64,000 nucleotides of DNA from Streptomyces antnestii (GTDB lineage Bacteria > Actinomycetota > Actinomycetes > Streptomycetales > Streptomycetaceae): NCBI RefSeq assembly GCF_004005495.1, contig NZ_RZYA01000006.1, forward strand, positions 1-64,000, read 5' to 3'. The first letter of the stretch is position 1. Each line of letters begins with the position of its first letter. The notes beneath the pieces were generated by a model that worked only from the letters and a program-made list of their open reading frames with translations, had not been told where the DNA came from and did not search any database. The position numbers and the translations under genes are program-made. Positions 23,173 through 33,445 of this stretch are shown piece by piece.

Positions 23173-25950
23173 ATGAGGCAACCGGCCGTCGCCCCCTGGG
23201 TGCGCACCCGCCTGCGCACCGCGCCCGGCGCCGCCTGGGCGCTCGCCCTCCTGGTGGCCCTCACCTCCTGCCTGGCCGCCGCGTTCCCGCGCGCCGTCGA
23301 GGACTACGAGGACGCGGGCCTGCGCCACGCGGTGTCGGAGGCCGCGCCCGAACGCACCGTCCTCGACCTCACCATGGCCGAACCGGGCCTCACCCTGCTG
23401 CCGGGCAAGCGGGACGAGATGGTGCGCGGCGCCTCGACGAAGGCCGCGTACCGGCGCGTCGTGCGCTCCCTGAGCGCCCCGCTCGCCGTCGACGCGGCGC
23501 AGTCCTCGTACGGGCTGCGCACCACCAAGGCCCTCACGGCGGCGGACCCGTGGTTGCCGAGGCCCGACGGACTGCCCGCCGCGCTCACGCTCTCCGCGCA
23601 GAGCGGGCTCGCCGGGCACGCCACCGTCGTACGGGGGCGGCTGCCGCGCGTGGACGGTCAAGTCACCGCCGACAGCAGGCAGGTGGAGGCCGCGGTGACG
23701 GCCGCCACCGCCAGGGCCCTGCACATCGAGCCCGGTGCGTTGATCCATGTGCCGGCCCTCATGAGCGGCCGGGTCAGCCTGCGCGTCACCGGGATCGTGA
23801 AGCCGCGCGACCCCGAGGGCGCGTACTGGGCGGCGCGGCCCGTCTTCCGCACACCGGCCCTCGGTCAGACGGTGGACATGCCTCCGTCGACGTTCTGGCG
23901 CGCCGGTCTGCTCCTCGCGCCGGACGCGGCACCCGTGCTCCTCAACACCGACAGCGCCCCCGAGCAGTTCTGGCAGCTCGCGCCCGACCTCGGCGCCCTG
24001 AACGCGCGCGGCATGCCCCGCCTGAAGTCGGCGCTCACCTATACGACGGACGGGCCGGGCCTCATCAAGGTGCGCGAGACCACGGGGGGCGACACCGACG
24101 CCGCCACCGGCCTCGAAGAGCTCATCACCGGCTACCAGAAGCTGCGCGCCGGCATCGGCCCGGTGGTCTCCGTCGCCGCCTACGGCACCGGCACCGTCGC
24201 TGTGATCGTGCTCCTGATGGCGGGCGGTCTCGCCGCCGAACGGCGCCGGCCGGAGCTCACCGTGCTGCGCTCGCGCGGCGGTTCGGTGCGCGGCCTCGCC
24301 GGGCGGCTGCTCGCCGAGACCGCGGTCGTCGCCGTACCGGCGGGCGCTGCCGGGCTCGCCGTCGCGCTGTTCGCCGTCCCGCACGGCCGGTGGCTGCCCG
24401 CCGCGCTGGGCGCCGCCGCGGTCGTCGTGCTCTCCTGCCTCGCGCTGCCCGTGCGTGCCGCGCTCGCGCACCGGGGCGTCCAGGTCCGCGGGGCGCGCGA
24501 CGACCTCGCCCGGGCGCGCCCGTCGCGCCGCCGCACCGTCGCCGAACTCACCGTGCTCGTCCTGGCGGTGGCGGCCGTCGTGGCGCTGCGCCGCCGGGGC
24601 ACGGGCGACGGCGGCGACAGCCTGGTCGCGCTCGCGCCCGTCCTGGTCGGGGTCGTCGCGGCGTTCGTCCTCGTCCGCGTCTACCCGCTGCCGCTGCGCT
24701 GGCTGGCCCGGCCCGCCGGGCGCCTGCGCGGCGCCGTCGGTTATCTGTCGCTGGCCCGTGCGGGCCGCGCCACGGCGGGCGCGGGCACGGCGGTCCTGCC
24801 GCTGCTCGCGCTGCTGACCGCGCTGACGACGGCCGCGTTCGGCGGCTCGGTCCTCGCGGGCATCGACGACGCGCGGGACCGGGCCGCGACCCTGTCGACC
24901 GGTGCGGACGCCCGTATCGAGTCCTCGTCGCCCCTGCCCTCCGCGCTCGCCGGCAAGGTCGCGAGGCTGCCCGGCGTGCGGGAGGTGTCGCCGTTGACCG
25001 TGCGCTACGACGCCGAGCCCGGCCAGGGAACCCGCAGGATCCCGCTGGCGGTCGTGGACCCGGCGTCGTACGCGCGCCTGTCCGCCCGTACGGGCCTCGG
25101 GCCGTTCCCCGCCCACGAGTTGACGACGACCACCGCGCGCGCCGGGACCCCCGGATCGCCGCTGCCCGTGCTCGCCTCGCCGTCCATGCGGGACGTCTTC
25201 GGGACCGGCCCGTTCTCGCTCTGGCTGGACGGCGAGACCGTCGTGCTGCGGATCTCCGCCGTGCGTGCGTACACGCCCGCTCTGTCCCAGGACTTCCTCG
25301 TCGCCGACGCGAAGGCCCTGGCCCGCCGGGTCGGCGCGCACGACAAGGGCAGCGAGGCCATCGCGGACCGCTACCGGCCCAACTCCCTTCTCGTCACCGG
25401 CGCCCGGGTCGACGGGGCCGCGCTGCGCGAGACGGCGGGCTCCGGCGTGAGCGTGCGCCTGCGGGCCACCGAACGCGCCCGCTACGTCGACTCGCCCCTC
25501 CAGACCGGCGCCGCCCGCGTCTACTCGGCGGCCGTCGTCATCGGCGCGGGCTACGCGGCCCTGAGCCTGCTCCTCGCCCTGGCCCGCGCCGCCCCCGAAC
25601 GCGGCGCGCTCCTCGCACGCCTGCGCACCATGGGCCTCACCCGCCGGCAGGCCCGCCGCCTGCTCGTCCTCGAAGCGCTCCCCCAGGCCGTGCTCGCCGC
25701 GGCGGGCGGCGCCCTGACCGGCTGGGCCGCGATCCAGCTCCTCGCGCCCGGCCTCGACCTGACGGCGCTCGCCCTGGCGACGGGCCCCGGCGGCGACAGC
25801 CCGGCGGGCCGCCTCCGCACGGACTCCCTGTCCCTGCTGCTGCCCGCCCTGTGCGTCGTCGCCCTCGCCACGGCCGTGGCGTCCGGCCAGGCGTGGTGGT
25901 CCGGACGGCGGGGATCCGTACGGGAGTTGAGGGCGGGCGAATCACTGTGA
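23173..25950 (+). CDS. Second FtsX-type ABC transporter permease
   Basis: 925-aa membrane protein with the same architecture as its upstream neighbour: an N-terminal helix, extracytoplasmic domain, helix cluster near 340-460 (ERRRPELTVLRSRGGSVRGLAGRLL is a typical FtsX cytoplasmic loop), a second extracytoplasmic region and a terminal FtsX unit (LLARLRTMGLTRRQARRLL). I prefer ATG 23173, one base after the previous stop and spaced 6 bases from GGGGAGTG. GTG 23164, overlapping the previous gene, would add three residues. Together the two permeases probably form a heterodimer. Confidence 0.85.
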   Translation: MRQPAVAPWVRTRLRTAPGAAWALALLVALTSCLAAAFPRAVEDYEDAGLRHAVSEAAPERTVLDLTMAEPGLTLLPGKRDEMVRGASTKAAYRRVVRSLSAPLAVDAAQSSYGLRTTKALTAADPWLPRPDGLPAALTLSAQSGLAGHATVVRGRLPRVDGQVTADSRQVEAAVTAATARALHIEPGALIHVPALMSGRVSLRVTGIVKPRDPEGAYWAARPVFRTPALGQTVDMPPSTFWRAGLLLAPDAAPVLLNTDSAPEQFWQLAPDLGALNARGMPRLKSALTYTTDGPGLIKVRETTGGDTDAATGLEELITGYQKLRAGIGPVVSVAAYGTGTVAVIVLLMAGGLAAERRRPELTVLRSRGGSVRGLAGRLLAETAVVAVPAGAAGLAVALFAVPHGRWLPAALGAAAVVVLSCLALPVRAALAHRGVQVRGARDDLARARPSRRRTVAELTVLVLAVAAVVALRRRGTGDGGDSLVALAPVLVGVVAAFVLVRVYPLPLRWLARPAGRLRGAVGYLSLARAGRATAGAGTAVLPLLALLTALTTAAFGGSVLAGIDDARDRAATLSTGADARIESSSPLPSALAGKVARLPGVREVSPLTVRYDAEPGQGTRRIPLAVVDPASYARLSARTGLGPFPAHELTTTTARAGTPGSPLPVLASPSMRDVFGTGPFSLWLDGETVVLRISAVRAYTPALSQDFLVADAKALARRVGAHDKGSEAIADRYRPNSLLVTGARVDGAALRETAGSGVSVRLRATERARYVDSPLQTGAARVYSAAVVIGAGYAALSLLLALARAAPERGALLARLRTMGLTRRQARRLLVLEALPQAVLAAAGGALTGWAAIQLLAPGLDLTALALATGPGGDSPAGRLRTDSLSLLLPALCVVALATAVASGQAWWSGRRGSVRELRAGESL

Positions 25951-25970
25951 CGAACCGTGGGAGAGACTCC

Positions 25971-26924
<954 letters not shown>

Positions 26925-26942
26925 CGGCGTGCACCTCACTGC

Positions 26943-27057
26943 GGGCACCTGGTCCACCAGCCGCGATCCCCCGCTGTGGCCAGCCGGTCCACCCAGCCGC
27001 AGGCACCCGCCCCCGCCCCCTCCCCCGCTGTGGGCAGCTGGTCCGCCAGGGGCGGAA
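26943..27057 (+). repeat. 54-base direct repeat between convergent genes
   Basis: CCCCCGCTGTGG begins at 26968 and again at 27022, each followed by a similar C-A-G-C-x-G-G-T-C-C block. A truncated third unit lies at 26943-26967. It occupies the gap between the ATPase gene and the convergent gene at 27090. Related GCTGTGGGCAGC repeats are scattered in Streptomyces intergenic DNA. Function unknown; a role in termination is possible. Confidence 0.5.
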
Positions 27058-27089
27058 CGGGTGGGCACAGCCCACGCGCCGGGCGCCGA

Positions 27090-27761
27090 TCACACGGGCG
27101 TAAGGGCCAATCCGCCCGGCCCACCCCGACGCAGAGCCACCGACCCATAAGCCGTACGCAGCCGCAGCCAAGACCCGCTCTTCAGCAGGTCGAGCGTGTC
27201 CCCACGCAGAAACCCAAGCGACTGCGCCGCGTGAGCGACCCGCACCGGCACCCCGGTCTCACCAATGGTCCGCGACCAGATCTCGCGCCCGATCCGATCC
27301 AGCTCGGCGCGAGAGCGCACGTCAGGAGCCAACTCCTCGACACGCGCCTTGAATTCGCCGACGGCAGCCCGGACGAGCCCCCGCACGACATCCATCTCCG
27401 GGAACCCGGAAACCCGCTCCCAGCCACCCCGCGGCGGCAGCACACCGGCCCACGGAGGCCCGGTCACCGAGGCCGGCACCCGCACAGTCCCGGCCGCCTC
27501 GTCGATCGACTCGAGAAGCTCACCGGCCGACACGGTCACATCGAGCGCGTCGTCGAGCCCGTACTCGTACGGCTTGAGCAGCCGCACCGTACGGATCGCG
27601 AGCACCTCGAAGGACGGCGGGCGGCCGAAGACCGCCAGCGCCCGTCCGCCCGCCTGGAGCCGCACGGCCGCCGCACGGTCGTAGTGCACGAGCCGGCCGA
27701 GGAAGGCGGCGAGGTCCGCCCCTTCCCCGGCGTCGGCGAAGTGCAGCACGGGTGCCGTCAT
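27090..27761 (-). CDS. Conserved-looking protein of unknown function, last gene of the ettA operon
   Basis: 223-aa soluble protein with no signal or membrane segment. I do not recognise the family. A C-terminal basic region (WLRLRTAYGSVALRRGG) and an Ala/Arg/Val-rich middle are all that stands out. ATG 27761 overlaps the thioesterase stop (ATGA), so it is translated with ettA and the thioesterase. A longer reading frame extends upstream but runs inside the thioesterase gene and is not needed. Confidence 0.75.
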   Translation of the reverse strand: MTAPVLHFADAGEGADLAAFLGRLVHYDRAAAVRLQAGGRALAVFGRPPSFEVLAIRTVRLLKPYEYGLDDALDVTVSAGELLESIDEAAGTVRVPASVTGPPWAGVLPPRGGWERVSGFPEMDVVRGLVRAAVGEFKARVEELAPDVRSRAELDRIGREIWSRTIGETGVPVRVAHAAQSLGFLRGDTLDLLKSGSWLRLRTAYGSVALRRGGPGGLALTPV

Positions 27762-28195
27762 GCGGCCAGCGCCCCCGAGCCGCTGTCGGCGCCGTCGTCC
27801 ACGTACTCCTGGAGGAAGCGCTTCTCCTCGGCGGTGATCCGCCGGGGCCGCTGCGCCTCCAGGTCGAACGGCACGACCACGGTCGAGGCCCGCACGTACA
27901 CCTGGTCCGTGTCCTTGATCTCGTACGCGATCGTGAGGGACGCGGCGCCCACCTTCGTGACCCACGACTCGACGGTGACCGGCTCGTGCCGGTGCACCAG
28001 CGGGCGCACGTAGTCGATCTCGTGGCGGGCCACGACGGACCCGCCGGAGAACGACGGCGACCCGTCCCCGGGCGCGAGCCGGAACATGAAGTCGATCCGC
28101 GCCTCTTCCAGGTACCGCAGGAAGACGACGTTGTTGACGTGCCCGAAGGCATCCATGTCCGACCAGCGCAGAGGGCAGGCGTAGATGTGACGCAC
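27758..28195 (-). CDS. Hot-dog acyl-CoA thioesterase (YbgC/FadM type)
   Basis: 145-aa 4HBT-fold thioesterase that hydrolyses acyl-CoA in the cytoplasm. The active-site segment LRWSDMDAFGHVNNVVFLRYLEEAR carries the catalytic Asp and the HVNN helix start. GTG 28195 begins two bases after the ettA stop with GAGG just upstream, so it is coupled to ettA; a longer frame upstream lies inside ettA. The ettA-thioesterase pairing is common in actinobacteria, but a functional reason is not evident. Confidence 0.88.
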   Translation of the reverse strand: MRHIYACPLRWSDMDAFGHVNNVVFLRYLEEARIDFMFRLAPGDGSPSFSGGSVVARHEIDYVRPLVHRHEPVTVESWVTKVGAASLTIAYEIKDTDQVYVRASTVVVPFDLEAQRPRRITAEEKRFLQEYVDDGADSGSGALAA

Positions 28196-28197
28196 GA

Positions 28198-29862
<1,665 letters not shown>

Positions 29863-30170
29863 GAGAAACCGTCCGGCAATCGATGTGTGGGCAGATACAC
29901 CCCATCTTGCCTGACGGCTACCCCATGGGGGAAACCAGTACGGCCAGGGGTCCATGACCTGGCCGCTCCCGGTTCGTCTCGGTAGCCGATCTGTCACTGG
30001 TTGTCGATGTGGTCACTGCCGAGCCCCGACCGGTGGAGTGACTGTCCTGTCCGGCCGGGTGACGCGGCGCCGCGCGGACGGGTGATTCAGGTGGTTTTCC
30101 CGTTGTCGGACGGAAGAGAAACAGGTGGCATTTATTCGCGAATAAGAAGCATGCCCCTCAGGGAGGAATC
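29863..30170. other. Divergent intergenic region, ettA / small secreted protein
   Basis: 308 bases holding the promoters of both divergent genes. The only clear structure is the 14-base palindrome at 30132-30145. I find no convincing small reading frame with a ribosome site and no RNA-gene fold. Confidence 0.4.
30132..30145 (+). promoter_or_regulatory. A/T-rich palindrome before the small secreted protein gene
   Basis: TTATTCGCGAATAA is a perfect 14-base inverted repeat, strikingly A/T-rich for this genome, 26 bases upstream of the start codon and overlapping the region where the transcript should begin. Likely an operator; the regulator is unknown. Confidence 0.45.
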
Positions 30171-30731
30171 ATGTCGATACAAGTGGGCGCGCTCGTGCGC
30201 GGCAGTGCGGTGCTGGTCACCGCCGCGGCGACCGCCGCCATGCTGAGCGCCCCTGCCCGAAGCTCCGAAGCCGCAGCCCACGACGGGCGCACGAACGGCG
30301 GCCGGCCGGCCGAGACCAGGCAGATCGCGTCCTCGGTCCTGGACGCGGACGAGAACGTCAAGTTCACCCTGACCGCGATCCGGTCCACCGCCGACCCACT
30401 GAAGGCGTCCGTCCGCCTGAAGGCCTTCGCCCGGAAGCACGGCCGGTTCGTACTGTCCGACGAGGTACGGGTCGGCGCGGTGGACAGCTGGTTCTGGTTC
30501 CCGGTCACCGGACGGGGCGCGATCTGCGAGTTCTCGACGGCAAGCACCGACCCCGCACCCGTCGCGGCGAGCTTGCTGATCACCCCGGCGATCGGCTGCT
30601 CGCTCCCCGAGCGTTTCGAGCTGCGGGACGGGAAGTTCGAAGCCGACGGCCACCGCGCACAAGCCCCGCACGGCGGAGTAAGCACCGGCGGTGGCGGCAT
30701 GGCCGGACGGACAGTCGCTCAGGGCGCTTGA
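30171..30731 (+). CDS. Small secreted protein of unknown function
   Basis: 186-aa protein with an N-terminal signal peptide (about residues 1-36, cleavage after a small-residue SEAAA stretch) and an excellent ribosome site (GGGAGGA). The mature part has one Cys pair (CEF near residue 122 and GCS near 143) that could form a disulfide, and a Gly/Ala-rich tail. No family recognised. Monocistronic; it ends at a strong hairpin terminator shared with the convergent cell-wall protein gene. Confidence 0.65.
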   Translation: MSIQVGALVRGSAVLVTAAATAAMLSAPARSSEAAAHDGRTNGGRPAETRQIASSVLDADENVKFTLTAIRSTADPLKASVRLKAFARKHGRFVLSDEVRVGAVDSWFWFPVTGRGAICEFSTASTDPAPVAASLLITPAIGCSLPERFELRDGKFEADGHRAQAPHGGVSTGGGGMAGRTVAQGA

Positions 30732-30770
30732 GCGGGGCGACGGCCCAGAGACGGCCCAAGCCCCTGACAC

Positions 30771-30806
30771 GGCCCCTCATCGGCGGAAAACCGCTGGTGA
30801 GGGGCC
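30771..30806 (+). terminator. Bidirectional intrinsic terminator
   Basis: A 16-bp stem (30771-30786 with 30791-30806, two G-T wobbles) closes on an AAAA loop and is followed by TTTG on the plus strand. It lies exactly between the convergent genes at 30171-30731 and 30818-32242, so it probably stops both. Confidence 0.85.
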
Positions 30807-30817
30807 TTTGCATGGTC

Positions 30818-32242
30818 TCAGTCCTCGGTCGGGGACTTCTTCTTGCGGGCCAGGAAGACCGCTCCGCCGCCGATCACCACGAGGGCGATGGCGATGCCCG
30901 CGATCACCGGCGTCGCGTTCGAGCTGCCGGTGTCGGCGAGGTCGGTTCCGGCGCTGCCGGTGCCGCCCACGGAGGCCGGGCTCGGCAGCGGCGAGGGCTG
31001 CGCGACGCCGCCCATGGTCACCGTCCCGCCCTCGGTCCGGCAGTCGAGCACGCCCTTGAACCGCTGGGCGAAGCCGTTCGGCCCCTTGATCGTGAAGTCG
31101 TACGCCTGGTCCTCCTGCAACGGGATCGTCACCGTCTGCGACGCCCCGGCGGCGATGGTGTGCTCCAGGCCCATCAGCTTGAACGTGAAGGGCTCGTCGC
31201 CCTTGTTGACCGCCGTGATGTCCACGCCGCTCTTGTCGCAGTTCTTCCGCGCCGACAGGGCGGGGGCCGCGCCCCTCTTCGCCCAGTTCGCCGTCGCGGT
31301 CGCGGAGACCGTGGACTCGCTGGACCCGGCGAGGATCTGCGTCTGGCTGCGGGTGTCGGAGACGAAGGCACGGCCGACGGGGACGGTCGTCGACGCCTGC
31401 ACCGTGAGCGCGGCCGCGCCGTCGGGGGCGTCCTCGGGGACGTCGAAGAACAGCTGTCCGCCGTCGGACGCGGACGTCACGGGCTTGCCGGCCTTGTCGA
31501 CGATCTTTATCCCGCTGGCGGCCGCGTCGATGGGCGGCGTCACGCTGACGCTGCCGGCGTTGGTGTGGACCGTGACCGGGCCGAGGAGCTTGCCGGCGTG
31601 GCCGGAGACGGCGGAGGGCTCCAGGTTCAGGGAGGCCCTGGGCTCGGCGAGGGGGCGCGCGCTCTTCTGGAGGTAGTCGGCGAGCTTCTCGGCGGCGGGG
31701 CTGACCGCGTCCACGTCCGCGCCGTCCGAGTAACGCCAGATGGCGACCTGGGTGCCGGCCGCGGCGTCCTTCTCGGTGAGGGTGCCGGCGCCGGACTTGC
31801 GAGCCAGCGCGGCGAGGTCGTTGACCTGGGGGTAGGAGTTCTGCAGGATCCAGCGGATCCTGCCCGCGTTCGCGTTCCCGCTCAGCGACGTACCGCTCCA
31901 GGGGGTCTCCTGGTACTTCGCGTCCCGCTGCGTCGGGTTGTGGATGTCGATGCAGTACGTCTGCAGCGTGCCGCCGTTCTCGACGGACATCTCGAACAGC
32001 CCCGCGGAGACGGGCTCGTCCTGGCCATGGTCGTGGATGACGGCCTGCCCGTAGGTCTTGAGCCCACCGATCGTGGCCGTCGCACCGCCCTGCCCCTGGG
32101 GCACGTCGTCGGCCACGGCCGCACCGGCCCCGGATATCGCGGCCGTCACGGCCATCCCGGACACCAGGGCCGCCGCGGCGAGGCGGGCGGCGCCCCGGCC
32201 GCGTGGGGCGACCGCCGACAACACAGATACCTCAGAGAACAC
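30818..32242 (-). CDS. Cell-wall-anchored thioester (TQXA) surface protein with LAxTG sorting signal
   Basis: 474-aa surface protein. A signal peptide (helix about 18-40) is followed by a thioester domain. Cys97 (QTYCIDI) and Gln165 (GTQVAIW, the TQXA motif) are placed to form the internal Cys-Gln thioester used for covalent adhesion in Gram-positive bacteria. Then come immunoglobulin-like beta domains and a C-terminal sorting signal: LADTG, a hydrophobic helix and the RKKK tail. LAxTG is the motif used by class E sortases in Streptomyces. Start: GTG 32242 has AAGGGGA at the right distance and gives a clean signal peptide; GTG 32266 is possible but lacks a ribosome site. The leader contains a 12-base tandem repeat. 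Confidence 0.85.
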   Translation of the reverse strand: MFSEVSVLSAVAPRGRGAARLAAAALVSGMAVTAAISGAGAAVADDVPQGQGGATATIGGLKTYGQAVIHDHGQDEPVSAGLFEMSVENGGTLQTYCIDIHNPTQRDAKYQETPWSGTSLSGNANAGRIRWILQNSYPQVNDLAALARKSGAGTLTEKDAAAGTQVAIWRYSDGADVDAVSPAAEKLADYLQKSARPLAEPRASLNLEPSAVSGHAGKLLGPVTVHTNAGSVSVTPPIDAAASGIKIVDKAGKPVTSASDGGQLFFDVPEDAPDGAAALTVQASTTVPVGRAFVSDTRSQTQILAGSSESTVSATATANWAKRGAAPALSARKNCDKSGVDITAVNKGDEPFTFKLMGLEHTIAAGASQTVTIPLQEDQAYDFTIKGPNGFAQRFKGVLDCRTEGGTVTMGGVAQPSPLPSPASVGGTGSAGTDLADTGSSNATPVIAGIAIALVVIGGGAVFLARKKKSPTED

Positions 32243-32311
32243 AGAATTCCCCTTCAGGCGGGACACATGGCACGAGGGGGGTGACGTCCCGCCGACAGAA
32301 CGAAGTGTGAA

Positions 32312-32371
32312 TCAGACGTTGGGTCAGACGCTGGGTCAGACGTTGGATCAGACGCTGGGTCAGACGCGTGA
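32312..32371 (-). repeat. 12-base tandem repeat in the leader of the surface protein gene
   Basis: Five units of TCAGACGYTGGG start at 32312, 32324, 32336, 32348 and 32360 (the last degenerate). It lies 70-130 bases upstream of the GTG start of the thioester protein, in its promoter or 5-prime leader. Frames on the minus strand are closed by TGA in every unit, so it is non-coding. Confidence 0.8.
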
Positions 32372-32493
32372 ATCAATTGCCCCGTTAGCTACGCCCGGCA
32401 TCCTAAGGAAGTCGCGCACCACCGTCCCCAGGTCACAGGGGTGCGGGGACGATCCGAATCGGAATCGTTATGGCCGCTAAGGATTACGGCGCT

Positions 32494-32545
32494 GGCTTAT
32501 CGACAAATCCATGACATGGAACCGGCGTTCATTCGCCGATAAGCC
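32494..32545 (-). promoter_or_regulatory. Inverted repeat in the surface-protein/ssb intergenic region
   Basis: GGCTTATCG (32494-32502) and CGATAAGCC (32537-32545) are exact inverted copies 34 bases apart. The sequence around them is A/T-richer than its surroundings. It could be a cruciform operator for the surface-protein gene or the end signal of ssbB; I cannot decide. Together with the 12-base repeats this accounts for most of the 367-base gap. Confidence 0.4.
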
Positions 32546-32609
32546 ACACTTCGGTCAGAGAACGGCTCCGGTCGGCGACAGAACCTTTCCGGCCGACGAC
32601 TGATCTGTT

Positions 32610-33155
32610 TCAGCCGACGGCGGCCGGCTCCCGCCGCTCACTCCCATCACGAGGCTCGCCGCCGCCCGGGCCGTTCTCCGCCTGGGACCCGTTCCCCGCC
32701 TGGGAGCCGTTCTCCGTCCGGGAGCCGCTCGCCTTCTCATCGTCAGGTGCGATCTCGAACGACGGTGCGTCGCCGTCCTGTTGGCGGACCGCCCTCTCCT
32801 GCCGCGAGCGCCGGAACGCGGTCGTCCCGCGCGACAGGTCGTGGCCGACGGCCGACGCCTGGATGTCCGCGGACGTCCAGTGCTGCCCGCCCCGCTCCTC
32901 GTCACGCACCCTCAACCTCCCCTGCACGAGCACGGGTTCACCGATGGACAGCGAGCCCTGCACATTCGTGCCGAGCGCGCCCCACGCCCAGACCGTGAAG
33001 AAGTTCGTGTGCCCGTCCACCCACTCGTTGCGCACCCGGTCGAAGTGGCGTGAGGTCGCCGCGAGCCGGAACCGCGCCACCGGCCCCTTCGGCAGCTCCC
33101 GGTACACCGGCGTCGTCGCGACGTTCCCCACCACCGTCACCGTCGTCTCGCTCAT
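32610..33155 (-). CDS. ssbB: Single-stranded DNA-binding protein, SsbB-like paralogue
   Basis: 181-aa OB-fold SSB (residues 1-105: MSETTVTVVGNVATTPVYRE, FTVWAWG, LRVRDEERGG) with a low-complexity tail containing two NGSQA repeats. The conserved acidic C-terminal tip (DDDIPF-like) of replicative SsbA is missing; the tail ends in EPAAVG. This fits the SsbB paralogue of Streptomyces, which is linked to chromosome segregation during sporulation. ATG 33155 is chosen for GGAGG upstream; a longer in-frame start at 33179 is unlikely. The neighbouring dynB and dynA also act in sporulation division. Confidence 0.88.
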   Translation of the reverse strand: MSETTVTVVGNVATTPVYRELPKGPVARFRLAATSRHFDRVRNEWVDGHTNFFTVWAWGALGTNVQGSLSIGEPVLVQGRLRVRDEERGGQHWTSADIQASAVGHDLSRGTTAFRRSRQERAVRQQDGDAPSFEIAPDDEKASGSRTENGSQAGNGSQAENGPGGGEPRDGSERREPAAVG

Positions 33156-33365
33156 CTCGGTCCGCCCTCCCCTGCGCACGGACGCGTGCGGGCCCGTCCC
33201 GCACGGCCTCGTCCGTACCGCGGCCCCGGTGTTCCCGGGTCGCGTTCTCAGAGTGCACGTGCCGGGACGAGCCCGCTGACGGCTGTGTTCTACCAGCCGG
33301 TTGTGGAAAACCCGGCCCCCCAGAAGGGGGAATGGGGAGCCGGGTGGTCGACGGAACGAGGGGAC

Positions 33366-33445
33366 TCACGTCACCCCGTCACCTGGGATGGGCGAAGTCA
33401 CGACCCCGTCACCTGGAAAGGGCGAACTCACGTCACCCCGTGACC
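33366..33445 (-). repeat. 30-32-base tandem repeat overlapping the dynB stop codon
   Basis: Units starting TCACG at 33366, 33398 and 33428 share CCCCGTCACCTGG and GGGCGAA blocks; the third is partial. Its left part lies in the intergenic region between dynB and ssbB, and the last unit includes the TGA of dynB (33433-33435) and its final codons. May form stem structures through GTCAC/GTGAC elements and could affect termination or mRNA ends. Confidence 0.65.

Noticed and set aside
23143..25341. A 732-codon minus-strand open frame
   Set aside because: Antisense to the second FtsX-type permease; only low-complexity Arg/Gly/Ala sequence.
27090..27965. A longer 291-codon version of the unknown protein after the thioesterase
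   Set aside because: The added N-terminal part overlaps the thioesterase in another frame; ATG 27761 with ATGA coupling is the better start.
32312..32371. Iterons of a replication origin
   Set aside because: The 12-base units are adjacent without spacers, no replication initiator gene is nearby, and the surroundings are not markedly A/T-rich; a leader microsatellite fits better.
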